NCBI RefSeq assembly: GCF_002155915.1
Contig: NZ_MUME01000014.1
Span: 1 to 40,160, forward strand
Length of the DNA stretch: 40,160 nucleotides
Reading direction: 5' to 3'
Source of the DNA: Streptomyces thermovulgaris
GTDB lineage: Bacteria > Actinomycetota > Actinomycetes > Streptomycetales > Streptomycetaceae
The notes beneath the pieces were generated by a model that made no database searches, was not told where the DNA came from, and saw only the letters and a program-made list of their open reading frames with translations. Shown piece after piece: positions 26,017 through 37,634 of the stretch (positions within the stretch are counted from its first letter, which is position 1; each line of letters begins with the position of its first letter). Both the position numbers and the translations under genes were made by a program.

Positions 26017-27128
26017 CCCCCTGGAGGGGGCGGCCGGTCGGCTTCGAGGAGCCCGGCGAGTTCCACGAGGTCGGTGCCGGTGAGATGGGGCAGGACACAG
26101 CCGGACAGGGTGCGGCAGGCCTCCCGCCAGGACTCCGGGATGGCCGCGGCGCCGCCCAGCGCACCGGTGAGCGCGCCGGTCAGGGCAGGGGCCGAGTCGG
26201 CCACCCGGGACAGGCAGGCGGCGGCCGGCAGCGCATGGGCGATTTGGCCGCCGGCCGCCGCGGTCAGGGCGAGGGCGACCGGAACCGTCTCGGCGGCGGC
26301 GACGCCGTAGCTGTAGACGTGGTCGACGATCCGGTGCTCCAGCAGCGGGACGAGCGCGAACGCCTCCCCGGCCTCCCGGGCGAGGTCCAGGGCGTGCCGG
26401 GCGTTGCGGCCGATCTCCGTCTCCTCGGGCAGCTCGGCCAGCGCGGCCGCGACGCAGTGCTCGACCGTCGCGCCGGCCAGCGCCAGGGCGAGCGCCGCGG
26501 CCATCGCGCGGGCGCCCAGGACGCCGTCGCCGTCCTGGGTGTAGCGGGCGTCGAACTCGGCCAGCTCGGCGGCGCGCCGGGGGTCGCCCGGGTGGGCGAC
26601 GGCCAGCGCGCAGGCGCGTACGCAGGCGGCGTCGTCGAAGTAGTGCGGGTTGTCGTGCCCGGTGGCGGGCGGACGCAGACCGGTCGCCAGGTTGCCGAGG
26701 CCGGCCCGCACGGAGATGCGGGCGCGCAGCGGCAGCACCGCCGACTCGATCTCGGGGGCGCGTTCGGCCGCCGCCGCGACCTGGCCCGCCAGGGTGTTCC
26801 AGGTCAGGTCGATCGCGGCCCGGGTGCGCCGCTCCCGGCTGAGGTCGCCGAGCACCTCGTCGTCCCCGGCCCGCAGCAGCGCCTCCGCCGCGAACACCGC
26901 CCACTCGGCGTCGTCGGAGGGGCCGAGCCGCAACGGCTCCGGGGACTGGTTCAGCGCGACGGGGACGGGAAGCGTGGTCGTGGCGTTCTGCTCGGCGAAG
27001 GCGTCCAGCTCACGGGTGAGCCGTCTGGTCCACTCCGGCATCCGGGCGGCCCGGTGCCGCCCGGCGGGCCACCCTGCGGCGTCCCCCGCGGCCAGCCCGA
27101 GCAGCAGTCCCTCGATCCGGCGCGTCAT
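26013..27128 (-). CDS. Divergent ADP-ribosylglycohydrolase-like protein, altered metal site
   Basis: The 371-residue protein keeps the family frame: GLLLGLAAGDAAGWPAGRH at the N-terminus, then PSDDAEWAVFAAEALL with S71-D72-D73. The third motif, normally G-R-D-x-D-T/S, is degraded to SRVADSAPALTGALTGALGG: V309 replaces the first metal-binding Asp, while D311 and S312 remain. One metal ligand is therefore missing, and the usual two-metal hydrolase mechanism is doubtful. It may bind a ligand, serve as a partner subunit, or use one metal. Its ATG at 27128 overlaps the upstream stop and its stop overlaps the next start, so it is fully integrated in the operon. Confidence 0.82.
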   Translation of the reverse strand: MTRRIEGLLLGLAAGDAAGWPAGRHRAARMPEWTRRLTRELDAFAEQNATTTLPVPVALNQSPEPLRLGPSDDAEWAVFAAEALLRAGDDEVLGDLSRERRTRAAIDLTWNTLAGQVAAAAERAPEIESAVLPLRARISVRAGLGNLATGLRPPATGHDNPHYFDDAACVRACALAVAHPGDPRRAAELAEFDARYTQDGDGVLGARAMAAALALALAGATVEHCVAAALAELPEETEIGRNARHALDLAREAGEAFALVPLLEHRIVDHVYSYGVAAAETVPVALALTAAAGGQIAHALPAAACLSRVADSAPALTGALTGALGGAAAIPESWREACRTLSGCVLPHLTGTDLVELAGLLEADRPPPPGG

Positions 27129-28420
27129 GACGGAACCTCGCTCCGGTCCGCGGCGAGGACACGGGAGGCGGCAGAGGCGGGGGAGACGGGGGAGACGGAA
27201 AGGGACCGGGCGGCGGGGTGCGCACCGCGCCCGCCGGGACCGCCCGGCCGTGCGGCGGCGCCGGAGGCCGCGGGGACCTCGGACCGCACGAGAACGTCCA
27301 GGTCCAGCCGTACGAGCTTCTCCGGCCGCCCCCGCACCCCCGCCCGCGCGGGGGCCTCGGCGCGCTTCGGGACCCCGTCCCGCGCGGTGTCCTCCCACTG
27401 TCCGGCGGCCGGCCCGTCCTCGTGGGCACGGCGCGCCACCAGGAGATCCGCCACCTCCAGGACGTGCCGTCCCGCCATCGACGGCAGGCAGCTGCCGCGG
27501 ACCGGGGCGATGGCCGCCGCCCAGGACTCGGGGACGGCCGAGACGCCCTGGGTCGCGCCCGCCAGGGCACCGGCGACCGCCGCCGTGGTGTCGGCGTCGC
27601 GGCCCATGTTCACGGCGGTGAGGACGGCCTCGCGGAAGTCGCCGTCGGCGGCCGCGTACGCGCCGAAGGCGAGGGCGACGGCCTCGGGGGCCAGATCGGA
27701 CCAGGGATAGCCGGCGACGACCACCGCGGAGCGGACCGCGCGCTCGCCGCGGCGGGCGGCGGCCGTGGCGCGGCGCAGCGAGCGGGCGGTCCAGGAGTCG
27801 TCCGGGACGACGGCGAGCGCGGCGGCCACGACCGCGACCGGCGGTGCGCCCGCCATCGCCGCCGCGACCCCGGCGGCCACCGCCCGGCCGCCGTGGATGC
27901 CCTCGCCCTCGTGGCTGACCGACCCGTCGATCGCCACCAGCCGGGCCGCCTCGGCGGGGCGTCCGGCGGCGAACACCCCGAACGGCGCCGCCCGCATGGC
28001 CAGGCCGTCGCTCCAGGCGTGCCGGTGCTGGGCGGAGACGGGGGCGGCAAGGCCCCGGCGCAGGTTCTCCAGGGTGCCGCGCTCGCTGAAGCCGGCGCCG
28101 CGGAAGGAGCCCTCCGCATGGCCGGCGATGTGCTCGTGCCAGGCCGCCTCCACATGGGCGGGGGTGAGCGCGGAGCCGTACCGGGCCAGCAGCAGACCGG
28201 AGAAGACGGCGTACTCGGTGTCGTCGGTACCGGCCGGGTGCTCGGCGACATAGCCGGTGATGCGGCCCCAGCGGGCGCGGATCTCGGACGGCTTCAGATT
28301 CTCCGCCGGCGCGCCGAGGGCGTCTCCGACGGCGAGGCCGAGCAGCGCGCCGCGCGCCCGTTCGCGGAGCGAGGCCGCAGCCGCTGCCGGGGCCTGGGGG
28401 ACTCGGGCGGTCGATCCCAT
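27125..28420 (-). CDS. ADP-ribosylglycohydrolase family protein, first gene of operon
   Basis: The 431-residue protein has the most canonical family motifs of the four: GLAVGDALGAPAENL (28-42), GTDDTEYAVF with T65-D66-D67, and NMGRDADTTAAVAGALAGA with D275, D277 and T278. After about residue 333 there is an ~100-residue Arg/Ala/Pro-rich tail of low complexity (for example GAAARPGGPGGRGAHPAARS), probably disordered. The ATG at 28420 has GAGAGGAG about seven bases upstream, a clear ribosome-binding site. As the first gene of a six-gene minus-strand operon it is likely transcribed from a promoter in 28421-28700, divergent from the VIT-family transporter. The substrate cannot be predicted. Confidence 0.87.
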   Translation of the reverse strand: MGSTARVPQAPAAAAASLRERARGALLGLAVGDALGAPAENLKPSEIRARWGRITGYVAEHPAGTDDTEYAVFSGLLLARYGSALTPAHVEAAWHEHIAGHAEGSFRGAGFSERGTLENLRRGLAAPVSAQHRHAWSDGLAMRAAPFGVFAAGRPAEAARLVAIDGSVSHEGEGIHGGRAVAAGVAAAMAGAPPVAVVAAALAVVPDDSWTARSLRRATAAARRGERAVRSAVVVAGYPWSDLAPEAVALAFGAYAAADGDFREAVLTAVNMGRDADTTAAVAGALAGATQGVSAVPESWAAAIAPVRGSCLPSMAGRHVLEVADLLVARRAHEDGPAAGQWEDTARDGVPKRAEAPARAGVRGRPEKLVRLDLDVLVRSEVPAASGAAARPGGPGGRGAHPAARSLSVSPVSPASAASRVLAADRSEVPS

Positions 28421-28710
28421 GGCGGGCTCTCCTCTCGGGGCGTCCCGCCGGGCGGGAGCCCTCGGCGGATCTGTCCCCGGCGGAGTGCTCCGTGCAGCCC
28501 CGGGCGCCTCGGCATCACTCGTACGACATCCGTGCATTGCGCCGCGCGGACGAGCGGCGCACCGCGCGGCCCCCGGGTTAGCCCAGCCTTTCCTTGCTGG
28601 CAGCGGGGGATTTTCCGGCGTAGATTTGCTGATGTCAAAAAGTAGATCTCGTCTAAATCGTCTGAAGGTCGCCCTTGTCGTTGCGGGCGACCGCCTTCTG
28701 GGGGACCTCG
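28421..28710. promoter_or_regulatory. Divergent control region, glycohydrolase operon / VIT transporter
   Basis: These 290 bases lie between two divergent start codons. Near the minus-strand gene is TCCCGCC-G-GGCGGGA (28443-28457). In the middle lies an iron-box-like sequence at 28573-28591. From about 28611 to 28663 the DNA becomes clearly AT-richer (GTAGATTTGCTGATGTC, then AAAAAGTAGATC), as expected for a promoter, and it contains TCGTCT-AAA-TCGTCT (28649-28663). No open frame in it looks coding. Confidence 0.5.
28573..28591. promoter_or_regulatory. Candidate iron-box (DtxR/IdeR-type) upstream of the VIT gene
   Basis: The sequence CCGGGTTAGCCCAGCCTTT matches 12 of 19 positions of the actinobacterial iron-box consensus written TTAGGTTAGCCTAACCTAA, including an unbroken GGTTAGCC core. 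It lies about 120 bases before a putative iron/manganese transporter. The match is partial, so it is a candidate only. Confidence 0.35.
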
Positions 28711-29442
28711 ATGGCCATCATCGACACCGAAGCGACGCTCCACGAGGCGCATCGCGACAACCACACGCACCGGGACGTGAACGGCGGCTGGCTGCGTCCG
28801 GCGGTCTTCGGCGCCATGGACGGGCTGGTCTCCAACCTCGCCCTGATGACCGGCGTCGCGGGCAGCTCGGTGAGCCAGCAGACCATCGTGCTCACCGGCC
28901 TGGCGGGCCTGGCCGCCGGCGCCTTCTCCATGGCGGCCGGCGAGTACACCTCCGTCGCCTCGCAGCGCGAGCTCGTCGAGGCCGAGCTGGAGGTCGAACG
29001 CCGCGAGCTGCGCAGGCACCCGGAGGACGAGGAGGAGGAACTCGCCGCCCTGTACGTCTCGCGGGGGGTCGAGCCCGGTCTTGCCCGTGAGGTGGCCCGG
29101 CAGCTGTCGAAGGACCCCGAGCAGGCGCTGGGGATACACGCCCGCGAGGAGCTGGGCGTCGACCCGGAGGAACTGCCCTCCCCGATGGTCGCGGCGCTGT
29201 CGTCCTTCGGCTCGTTCGCGCTCGGCGCGCTGCTGCCCGTGCTGCCCTATCTGCTGGGGGCCGGTGCCCTGTGGCCGGCCGTGCTCCTCGCCCTGCTCGG
29301 GCTGTTCGCCTGCGGCGCGGTGGTGGCCAAGGTGACCGCGCGCAGCTGGTGGTTCAGCGGTCTGCGGCAGCTCGCCCTGGGCGGTGCCGCCGCCGGGGTG
29401 ACCTACGCCCTGGGCACGCTGTTCGGAACCACCCTGGGGTGA
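28711..29442 (+). CDS. VIT1/CCC1 family iron/manganese transporter
   Basis: The 243-residue protein matches the VIT1/CCC1 family, which exports or sequesters Fe(II) or Mn(II) by proton antiport. It has five hydrophobic segments: AVFGAMDGLVSNLALMTGVAG, IVLTGLAGLAAGAFSMAAG, MVAALSSFGSFALGALLPVL, WPAVLLALLGLFACGAVVA and LALGGAAAGVTYALGTLFG. The family motif SMAAGEYTSVASQRELVEAE leads into an acidic cytoplasmic segment (residues ~90-150, EDEEEELAALYVSRGV) that resembles the metal-binding domain. There is no fused rubrerythrin. The ATG at 28711 is preceded by GGGGGAC; an earlier in-frame ATG would add 12 residues not typical of the family. A possible iron box lies upstream. Confidence 0.88.
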   Translation: MAIIDTEATLHEAHRDNHTHRDVNGGWLRPAVFGAMDGLVSNLALMTGVAGSSVSQQTIVLTGLAGLAAGAFSMAAGEYTSVASQRELVEAELEVERRELRRHPEDEEEELAALYVSRGVEPGLAREVARQLSKDPEQALGIHAREELGVDPEELPSPMVAALSSFGSFALGALLPVLPYLLGAGALWPAVLLALLGLFACGAVVAKVTARSWWFSGLRQLALGGAAAGVTYALGTLFGTTLG

Positions 29443-29444
29443 AA

Positions 29445-29458
29445 CCGTCCCGGGACGG
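29445..29458 (+). terminator. Palindrome after the VIT-family gene
   Basis: CCGTCCCGGGACGG is a perfect 14-base palindrome starting two bases after the stop codon. It may act as a weak terminator. It has no loop of its own, so any hairpin would be short, and no T-run follows. Confidence 0.35.
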
Positions 29459-29577
29459 GACGAACGCTCCGGATGATGCGCTCAGGTGTTGTGCAGGTGG
29501 GCACGGAGGTGCATCATTGTGCGGCGGCTCTGTTCGATGCTGTTGCCCGACATCCTTGCATGTGGGGTCGCCTGTTG

Positions 29578-29606
29578 GGTTGCCTGCCGGTTTCGGCCGT
29601 GTAACC
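29578..29606 (+). promoter_or_regulatory. Two-part stem-loop in the gltB leader region
   Basis: GGTT at 29578-29581 pairs with AACC at 29603-29606. Inside it GCCG-GTTT-CGGC forms a tight inner hairpin. It may be part of a structured leader RNA or an unannotated small RNA. Confidence 0.3.
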
Positions 29607-29783
29607 ACTGGGCATGAGCCGTACGCGTTGCGGGCAATGACGCCGCTGCCTCGTATCCACGGAACCGGGTGACACCACCCGCCCGTCCTCGGACCGACGG
29701 ACGCCGATCCGACCGATCCCGTCCGCCGCCGGTCCCCCGTCCTCACCGCCGGGTGCGGCATGCCGCCGTCATCCACGGTGTTC

Positions 29784-29830
29784 ACATGATGGAACGGAGC
29801 ATCTGTTTTCCGATGGTCGGTCCATCATGT
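29784..29830 (+). promoter_or_regulatory. Large inverted repeat upstream of gltB
   Basis: ACATGATGGA (29784-29793) and TCCATCATGT (29821-29830) are perfect 10-base arms separated by 27 bases. The spacer itself can pair CATC with GATG. The structure sits about 100 bases before the gltB start in the AT-richest part of the region. It could be a two-site operator with looping or a leader-RNA hairpin. Confidence 0.55.
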
Positions 29831-29932
29831 AACTTGCACGACATTTACCGGATTATGTGATTCCGGATCTCACGCGGAGGGCCAACGTCGTCCCTCGGTA
29901 CCTGCACAGGCCACATGACGACGGGAGAGCCG

Positions 29933-34526
<4,594 letters not shown>

Positions 34527-34534
<8 letters not shown>

Positions 34535-35990
34535 CCCGAAGGGATTTCTGAAGCACGGCCGCGAGGTTGCCGCCGCCCGTCCGGTCCCCGAGCGCGTCAA
34601 GGACTGGAAGGAGATCCCCGTCCCCGGCTCCCTGCTGCCGATCATCGGCCGGCAGGCCGGCCGCTGCATGGACTGCGGCATCCCCTTCTGCCACAACGGC
34701 TGCCCGCTCGGGAACCTGATCCCGGAGTGGAACGACTACGTCTACCGCGGGGACTGGGCGGCCGCCTCCGAGCGGCTGCACGCCACGAACAACTTCCCGG
34801 AGTTCACCGGCCGGCTGTGCCCCGCGCCGTGCGAGTCGGCCTGCGTGCTCGGCATCAGCCAGGAGCCGGTCACCATCAAGAACGTCGAGGTCTCGATCGT
34901 CGACAAGGCGTGGGAGGCCGGAGCGATCGTCCCGCGGATCCCCGACCGGCTGTCCGGCAAGTCGGTCGCGGTCATCGGCTCGGGCCCGGCGGGCCTGGCC
35001 GCCGCCCAGCAGCTGACCCGGGCCGGCCACACCGTCGTCGTCTACGAGCGCGCGGACCGCATCGGGGGCCTGCTGCGGTACGGCATCCCCGAGTTCAAGA
35101 TGGAGAAGCGGCACATCAACCGCCGTATCGAGCAGATGCGCGCGGAGGGCACCCGCTTCCGCACCGGCATCGAGATCGGCCGTGACATCAAGGCGACCGA
35201 CCTGAGGAAGCGGTACGACGCGATCGTCATCGCCGCCGGGGCCACGACCCCCCGTGACCTGCCCGTCCCCGGGCGGGAGCTGAAGGGCGTGCACCAGGCG
35301 ATGGAGTACCTGCCCCTGGCCAACAAGGTCCAGGAGGGCGACTACGTCACCTCGCCGATCTCGGCCGAGGGCAAGCACGTCGTCGTCATCGGCGGCGGTG
35401 ACACCGGCGCGGACTGCGTGGGCACCGCCCACCGCCAGGGCGCGGCCTCCGTCACCCAGCTGGAGATCATGCCCCGCCCCAACGACAAGCGGCACCCGGT
35501 CGACCAGCCCTGGCCGACCTTCCCGGTCCTCTACAAGGTCACCTCGGCCCACGAGGAGGGCGGCGAGCGGATCTACTCCGTCTCCACCACCCGCTTCGAG
35601 GGCGACGAGGAGGGCCGGGTGCAGTGGCTGCACCTGGTCGAGGTCGAGTTCGTCGACGGCAGGCTGGTGCAGAAGCCGGGCACCGAGCGCAGGATCCCCG
35701 CCCAGCTGGTCACCCTCGCCATGGGCTTCACCGGCACCGACCAGACCAACGGCCTGGTCGAGCAGCTCGGCCTGGAGCTCGACGAGCGCGGCAACATCGC
35801 CCGCGACGCCGGCTTCCAGACCAATGTGCCCGGCGTGTTCGTCGCCGGTGACGCCGGCCGCGGCCAGTCGCTCATCGTGTGGGCGATCGCCGAGGGCCGC
35901 TCGGCCGCCCGCGCGGTCGACCGCTATCTCACGGGCGCCAGCGACCTGCCGGCCCCGATCCGCCCGACGGACCGTGCCCTGACGGTCTGA
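34527..35990 (+). CDS. gltD: Glutamate synthase small subunit
   Basis: GltD feeds electrons from NADPH to GltB. The 487-residue protein has an N-terminal region with two 4Fe-4S cysteine clusters ([17 protein letters not shown] and [13 protein letters not shown]). The FAD-binding Rossmann motif [17 protein letters not shown] comes next, then the NADPH-binding [13 protein letters not shown]. The C-terminal [23 protein letters not shown] is typical of the flavin-binding fold. The ATG at 34527 lies inside the end of gltB, so translation is probably coupled to keep subunits balanced. Two hairpins after the stop end the operon. Confidence 0.97.
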
Positions 35991-36007
35991 GGCCGTTCCA
36001 AGGACGT

Positions 36008-36027
36008 CCCGTACAACGGCGTACGGG
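36008..36027 (+). terminator. First hairpin after gltD
   Basis: CCCGTAC-AACGGC-GTACGGG is a 7-bp stem with a six-base loop, 18 bases after the gltD stop. Confidence 0.55.
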
Positions 36028-36062
36028 TGGGCCAGCTGGGGGATTCCTCCAGCCCCCCGAAG

Positions 36063-36107
36063 CGGCGCCTGCCCCAAGTCCCCGACCGGATCACAGGGCA
36101 GGCGCCG
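36063..36107. terminator. Long-stem terminator between gltD and the metallopeptidase gene
   Basis: CGGCGCCTGCCC (36063-36074) and GGGCAGGCGCCG (36096-36107) form a perfect 12-bp stem with a 21-base loop, placed between two converging genes. It can serve both strands. Confidence 0.65.
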
Positions 36108-36134
36108 TCGCACGTCACGGCGCCGGACACCCCC

Positions 36135-37034
36135 TTATGTGTCGCACTCCAGCACCGTCCGGCACAGCGCGCACCGCGCCCGGATCCGGCCCCGCACCGG
36201 CACCCGGACGCGCTGATGACAGGTGGGGCAGGGGAACGAGACCCGCAGCGGCTCCTGCCCGTCGGACGTGAAGGAGTAGGGGACCGCCGGCCGGGTGAGC
36301 GGCACCGGGCCGTGGGTCCGGGCGCGGCGCCGGTCGCGGGCGTAGCGGCGGCGGCCCGCCCAGCCGGCCGCCGTCAGCGGCGGCTGCCGCCCGTCGCGGC
36401 GGGCCCGGGCCATGCCCTCCGCATACGCCTCGTACCCCTGCGGGCTGGTGAACCAGGGCGAGGGGTCCTCGCCGAAGACCAGCGCCCGCTTGGCCAGGAC
36501 GTAGCCGAACTCCTCCGGGGTGAGGTAGCCGAGCTTCTGCGAGGACTCGCCGTGCTCCCGGAAGGCGTCCAGCAGCAGCCAGCCCGCCCCCAGATAGGCC
36601 GCCGCCGTGTCGGTGAGGATCTCGTTGTCCCGGGTGCCCGGGAAGGACAGGCCCAGACGGTGCAGATAGACGTGCGTGATCTCGTGCGCCAGGGCCGCGC
36701 CGATGTCCCGGCGGTGGGTGCGGAAACGGTCGTTCAGCTCGATGAAGTACTCGGGCCCCGCCGTCAGCTCCACGGTCGCCGCATGCCTCATCCGCCGGAA
36801 GCTGACGACCGGCCGTGCGTCCGGCAGCCGGAAGTGCCGCACCAGCTCCCGCGCCACGCGCTGGGCACCCAGATGCAGGTCGTCGGTGTCGCAGAAGGCC
36901 ACATCCGCCGGCGCCACGCTGGTCGCGAACGTCCGGACGGTGTCGTACGACAGCCGCCGGTACAGCGCGGTGATCGCGGCCTGCACCGTCTCCAGGTGCG
37001 GATACCCGTGCTCGACCGGTCCGTCGTCCGCCAC
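36135..37034 (-). CDS. Putative zinc metallopeptidase with C-terminal zinc ribbon
   Basis: The 299-residue cytoplasmic-looking protein (no signal peptide or membrane helix) has the zinc-protease motif HEITH at residues 117-121 in GAALAHEITHVYLHRLG. A probable third ligand is E138 in DNEILTDTAAAYLGAGWLLL, the HExxH...E arrangement of gluzincins. The last ~30 residues form a four-cysteine zinc ribbon (FPCPTC...ARCALC). The middle part (YLTPEEFGYVLAKRALVFGED and WFTSPQGYEAY) is conserved-looking but unknown to me. GTG at 37034 is preceded by GGGGGG about six bases upstream. It converges on gltD and diverges from the chorismate mutase gene. Substrate unknown. Confidence 0.78.
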   Translation of the reverse strand: MADDGPVEHGYPHLETVQAAITALYRRLSYDTVRTFATSVAPADVAFCDTDDLHLGAQRVARELVRHFRLPDARPVVSFRRMRHAATVELTAGPEYFIELNDRFRTHRRDIGAALAHEITHVYLHRLGLSFPGTRDNEILTDTAAAYLGAGWLLLDAFREHGESSQKLGYLTPEEFGYVLAKRALVFGEDPSPWFTSPQGYEAYAEGMARARRDGRQPPLTAAGWAGRRRYARDRRRARTHGPVPLTRPAVPYSFTSDGQEPLRVSFPCPTCHQRVRVPVRGRIRARCALCRTVLECDT

Positions 37035-37149
37035 GTCGTACCCCCCAAGGGCGCCCCGAAGCCCTTCTCACTGTAGGCGCCCCGCCGGCCCTCCGCGTCC
37101 GCCGGACGGGCGTGATCGGGCACGGTCCCACCCCGTAGGGTTGTCGCCC

Positions 37150-37500
37150 ATGAGCACCAGCAGGACCGGTATTGACGACGTGGACCCCGCCGTACGTGCG
37201 GAGCTCACGCGGCTGCGGGACAGCATCGACAACATCGACGCGGCCGTCGTCCACATGCTCGCCGAGCGGTTCAAGGCGACCCAGCAGGTCGGACGGCTGA
37301 AGGCCGCCCACCGGCTGCCGCCCGCCGACCCGGAGCGCGAGGCCCGGCAGATCGCACGGCTGCGTGCCCTGGCCGAGGACGCCAAACTGGACCCGGCGTT
37401 CGCCGAGAAGTTCCTGAACTTCATCATCGCCGAGGTGATCCGCCACCACGAGCGCATCGCCGAGGACAGCGGCACCGGACGGACCGCCGGCGCCGGCTGA
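37150..37500 (+). CDS. Chorismate mutase (AroQ type)
   Basis: The 116-residue all-helical protein converts chorismate to prephenate for phenylalanine and tyrosine. Visible AroQ features are LRDSIDNIDAAVVHMLAERFKATQQVGRLKA in helix 1, with the conserved Asp, Arg and Lys positions, and DPEREARQIARLRALAE in helix 2. It has no fused prephenate dehydratase or DAHP synthase and no signal peptide, so it is a free-standing intracellular mutase. In other actinobacteria such small mutases can depend on complex formation with DAHP synthase, which I infer may apply. It competes with TrpE, encoded upstream in the window, for chorismate. Confidence 0.9.
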   Translation: MSTSRTGIDDVDPAVRAELTRLRDSIDNIDAAVVHMLAERFKATQQVGRLKAAHRLPPADPEREARQIARLRALAEDAKLDPAFAEKFLNFIIAEVIRHHERIAEDSGTGRTAGAG

Positions 37501-37516
37501 CCTCCCGCGACCCGCA

Positions 37517-37550
37517 CACGCCGCACCGGGGCCGTGCGCACGCCGCACCG
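37517..37550. repeat. 12-base direct repeat before pepN
   Basis: CACGCCGCACCG occurs at 37517-37528 and 37539-37550, 22 bases apart, in the gap between the chorismate mutase gene and pepN. Possible regulator half-sites on one DNA face, or chance in GC-rich DNA. Confidence 0.3.
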
Positions 37551-37634
37551 AACGCGCCGGCGCGCGCACGGACCGTACGGCTCTCGGCGAAACCGCCTCG
37601 TGCCCCGTCCGCGGCATCGGGCAGCATGGCGTTC

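Larger units (their letters stand above)
29443..29932 (+). promoter_or_regulatory. Long gltB leader/promoter region
   Basis: This 490-base stretch contains no convincing gene. In order it holds a palindrome after the VIT gene (29445-29458), an ATGATGC/GCATCAT dispersed repeat (29474-29517), a two-part stem-loop (29578-29606), the long hairpin at 29784-29830, and CCGGA-TTATGTGAT-TCCGG at 29848-29866. From about 29776 to 29870 the base composition drops well below the surroundings, marking the likely gltB promoter. GTAAC at 29829-29833 could be half of a GlnR-type site, but the partner half (GACAT) is poor. Confidence 0.5.

Noticed and set aside
23426..26904. Very long minus-strand frames suggesting giant fused glycohydrolases
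   Set aside because: The extensions are Arg/Gly/Pro-rich out-of-frame readings of neighbouring genes. Real starts at 24784, 26016 and 27128 show overlap coupling and start just before conserved sequence.
21340..28420. A secondary-metabolite cluster or DraT/DraG nitrogenase-type regulation system
   Set aside because: No synthase, carrier protein, ADP-ribosyltransferase or nitrogenase gene is present. The genes are only hydrolase-like, CoA-transferase and lyase.
29829..29850. GlnR box upstream of gltB
   Set aside because: GTAAC is followed at the right distance by GACAT, which matches the expected GAAAC half poorly, and no second pair is present. Mentioned only as a weak possibility.
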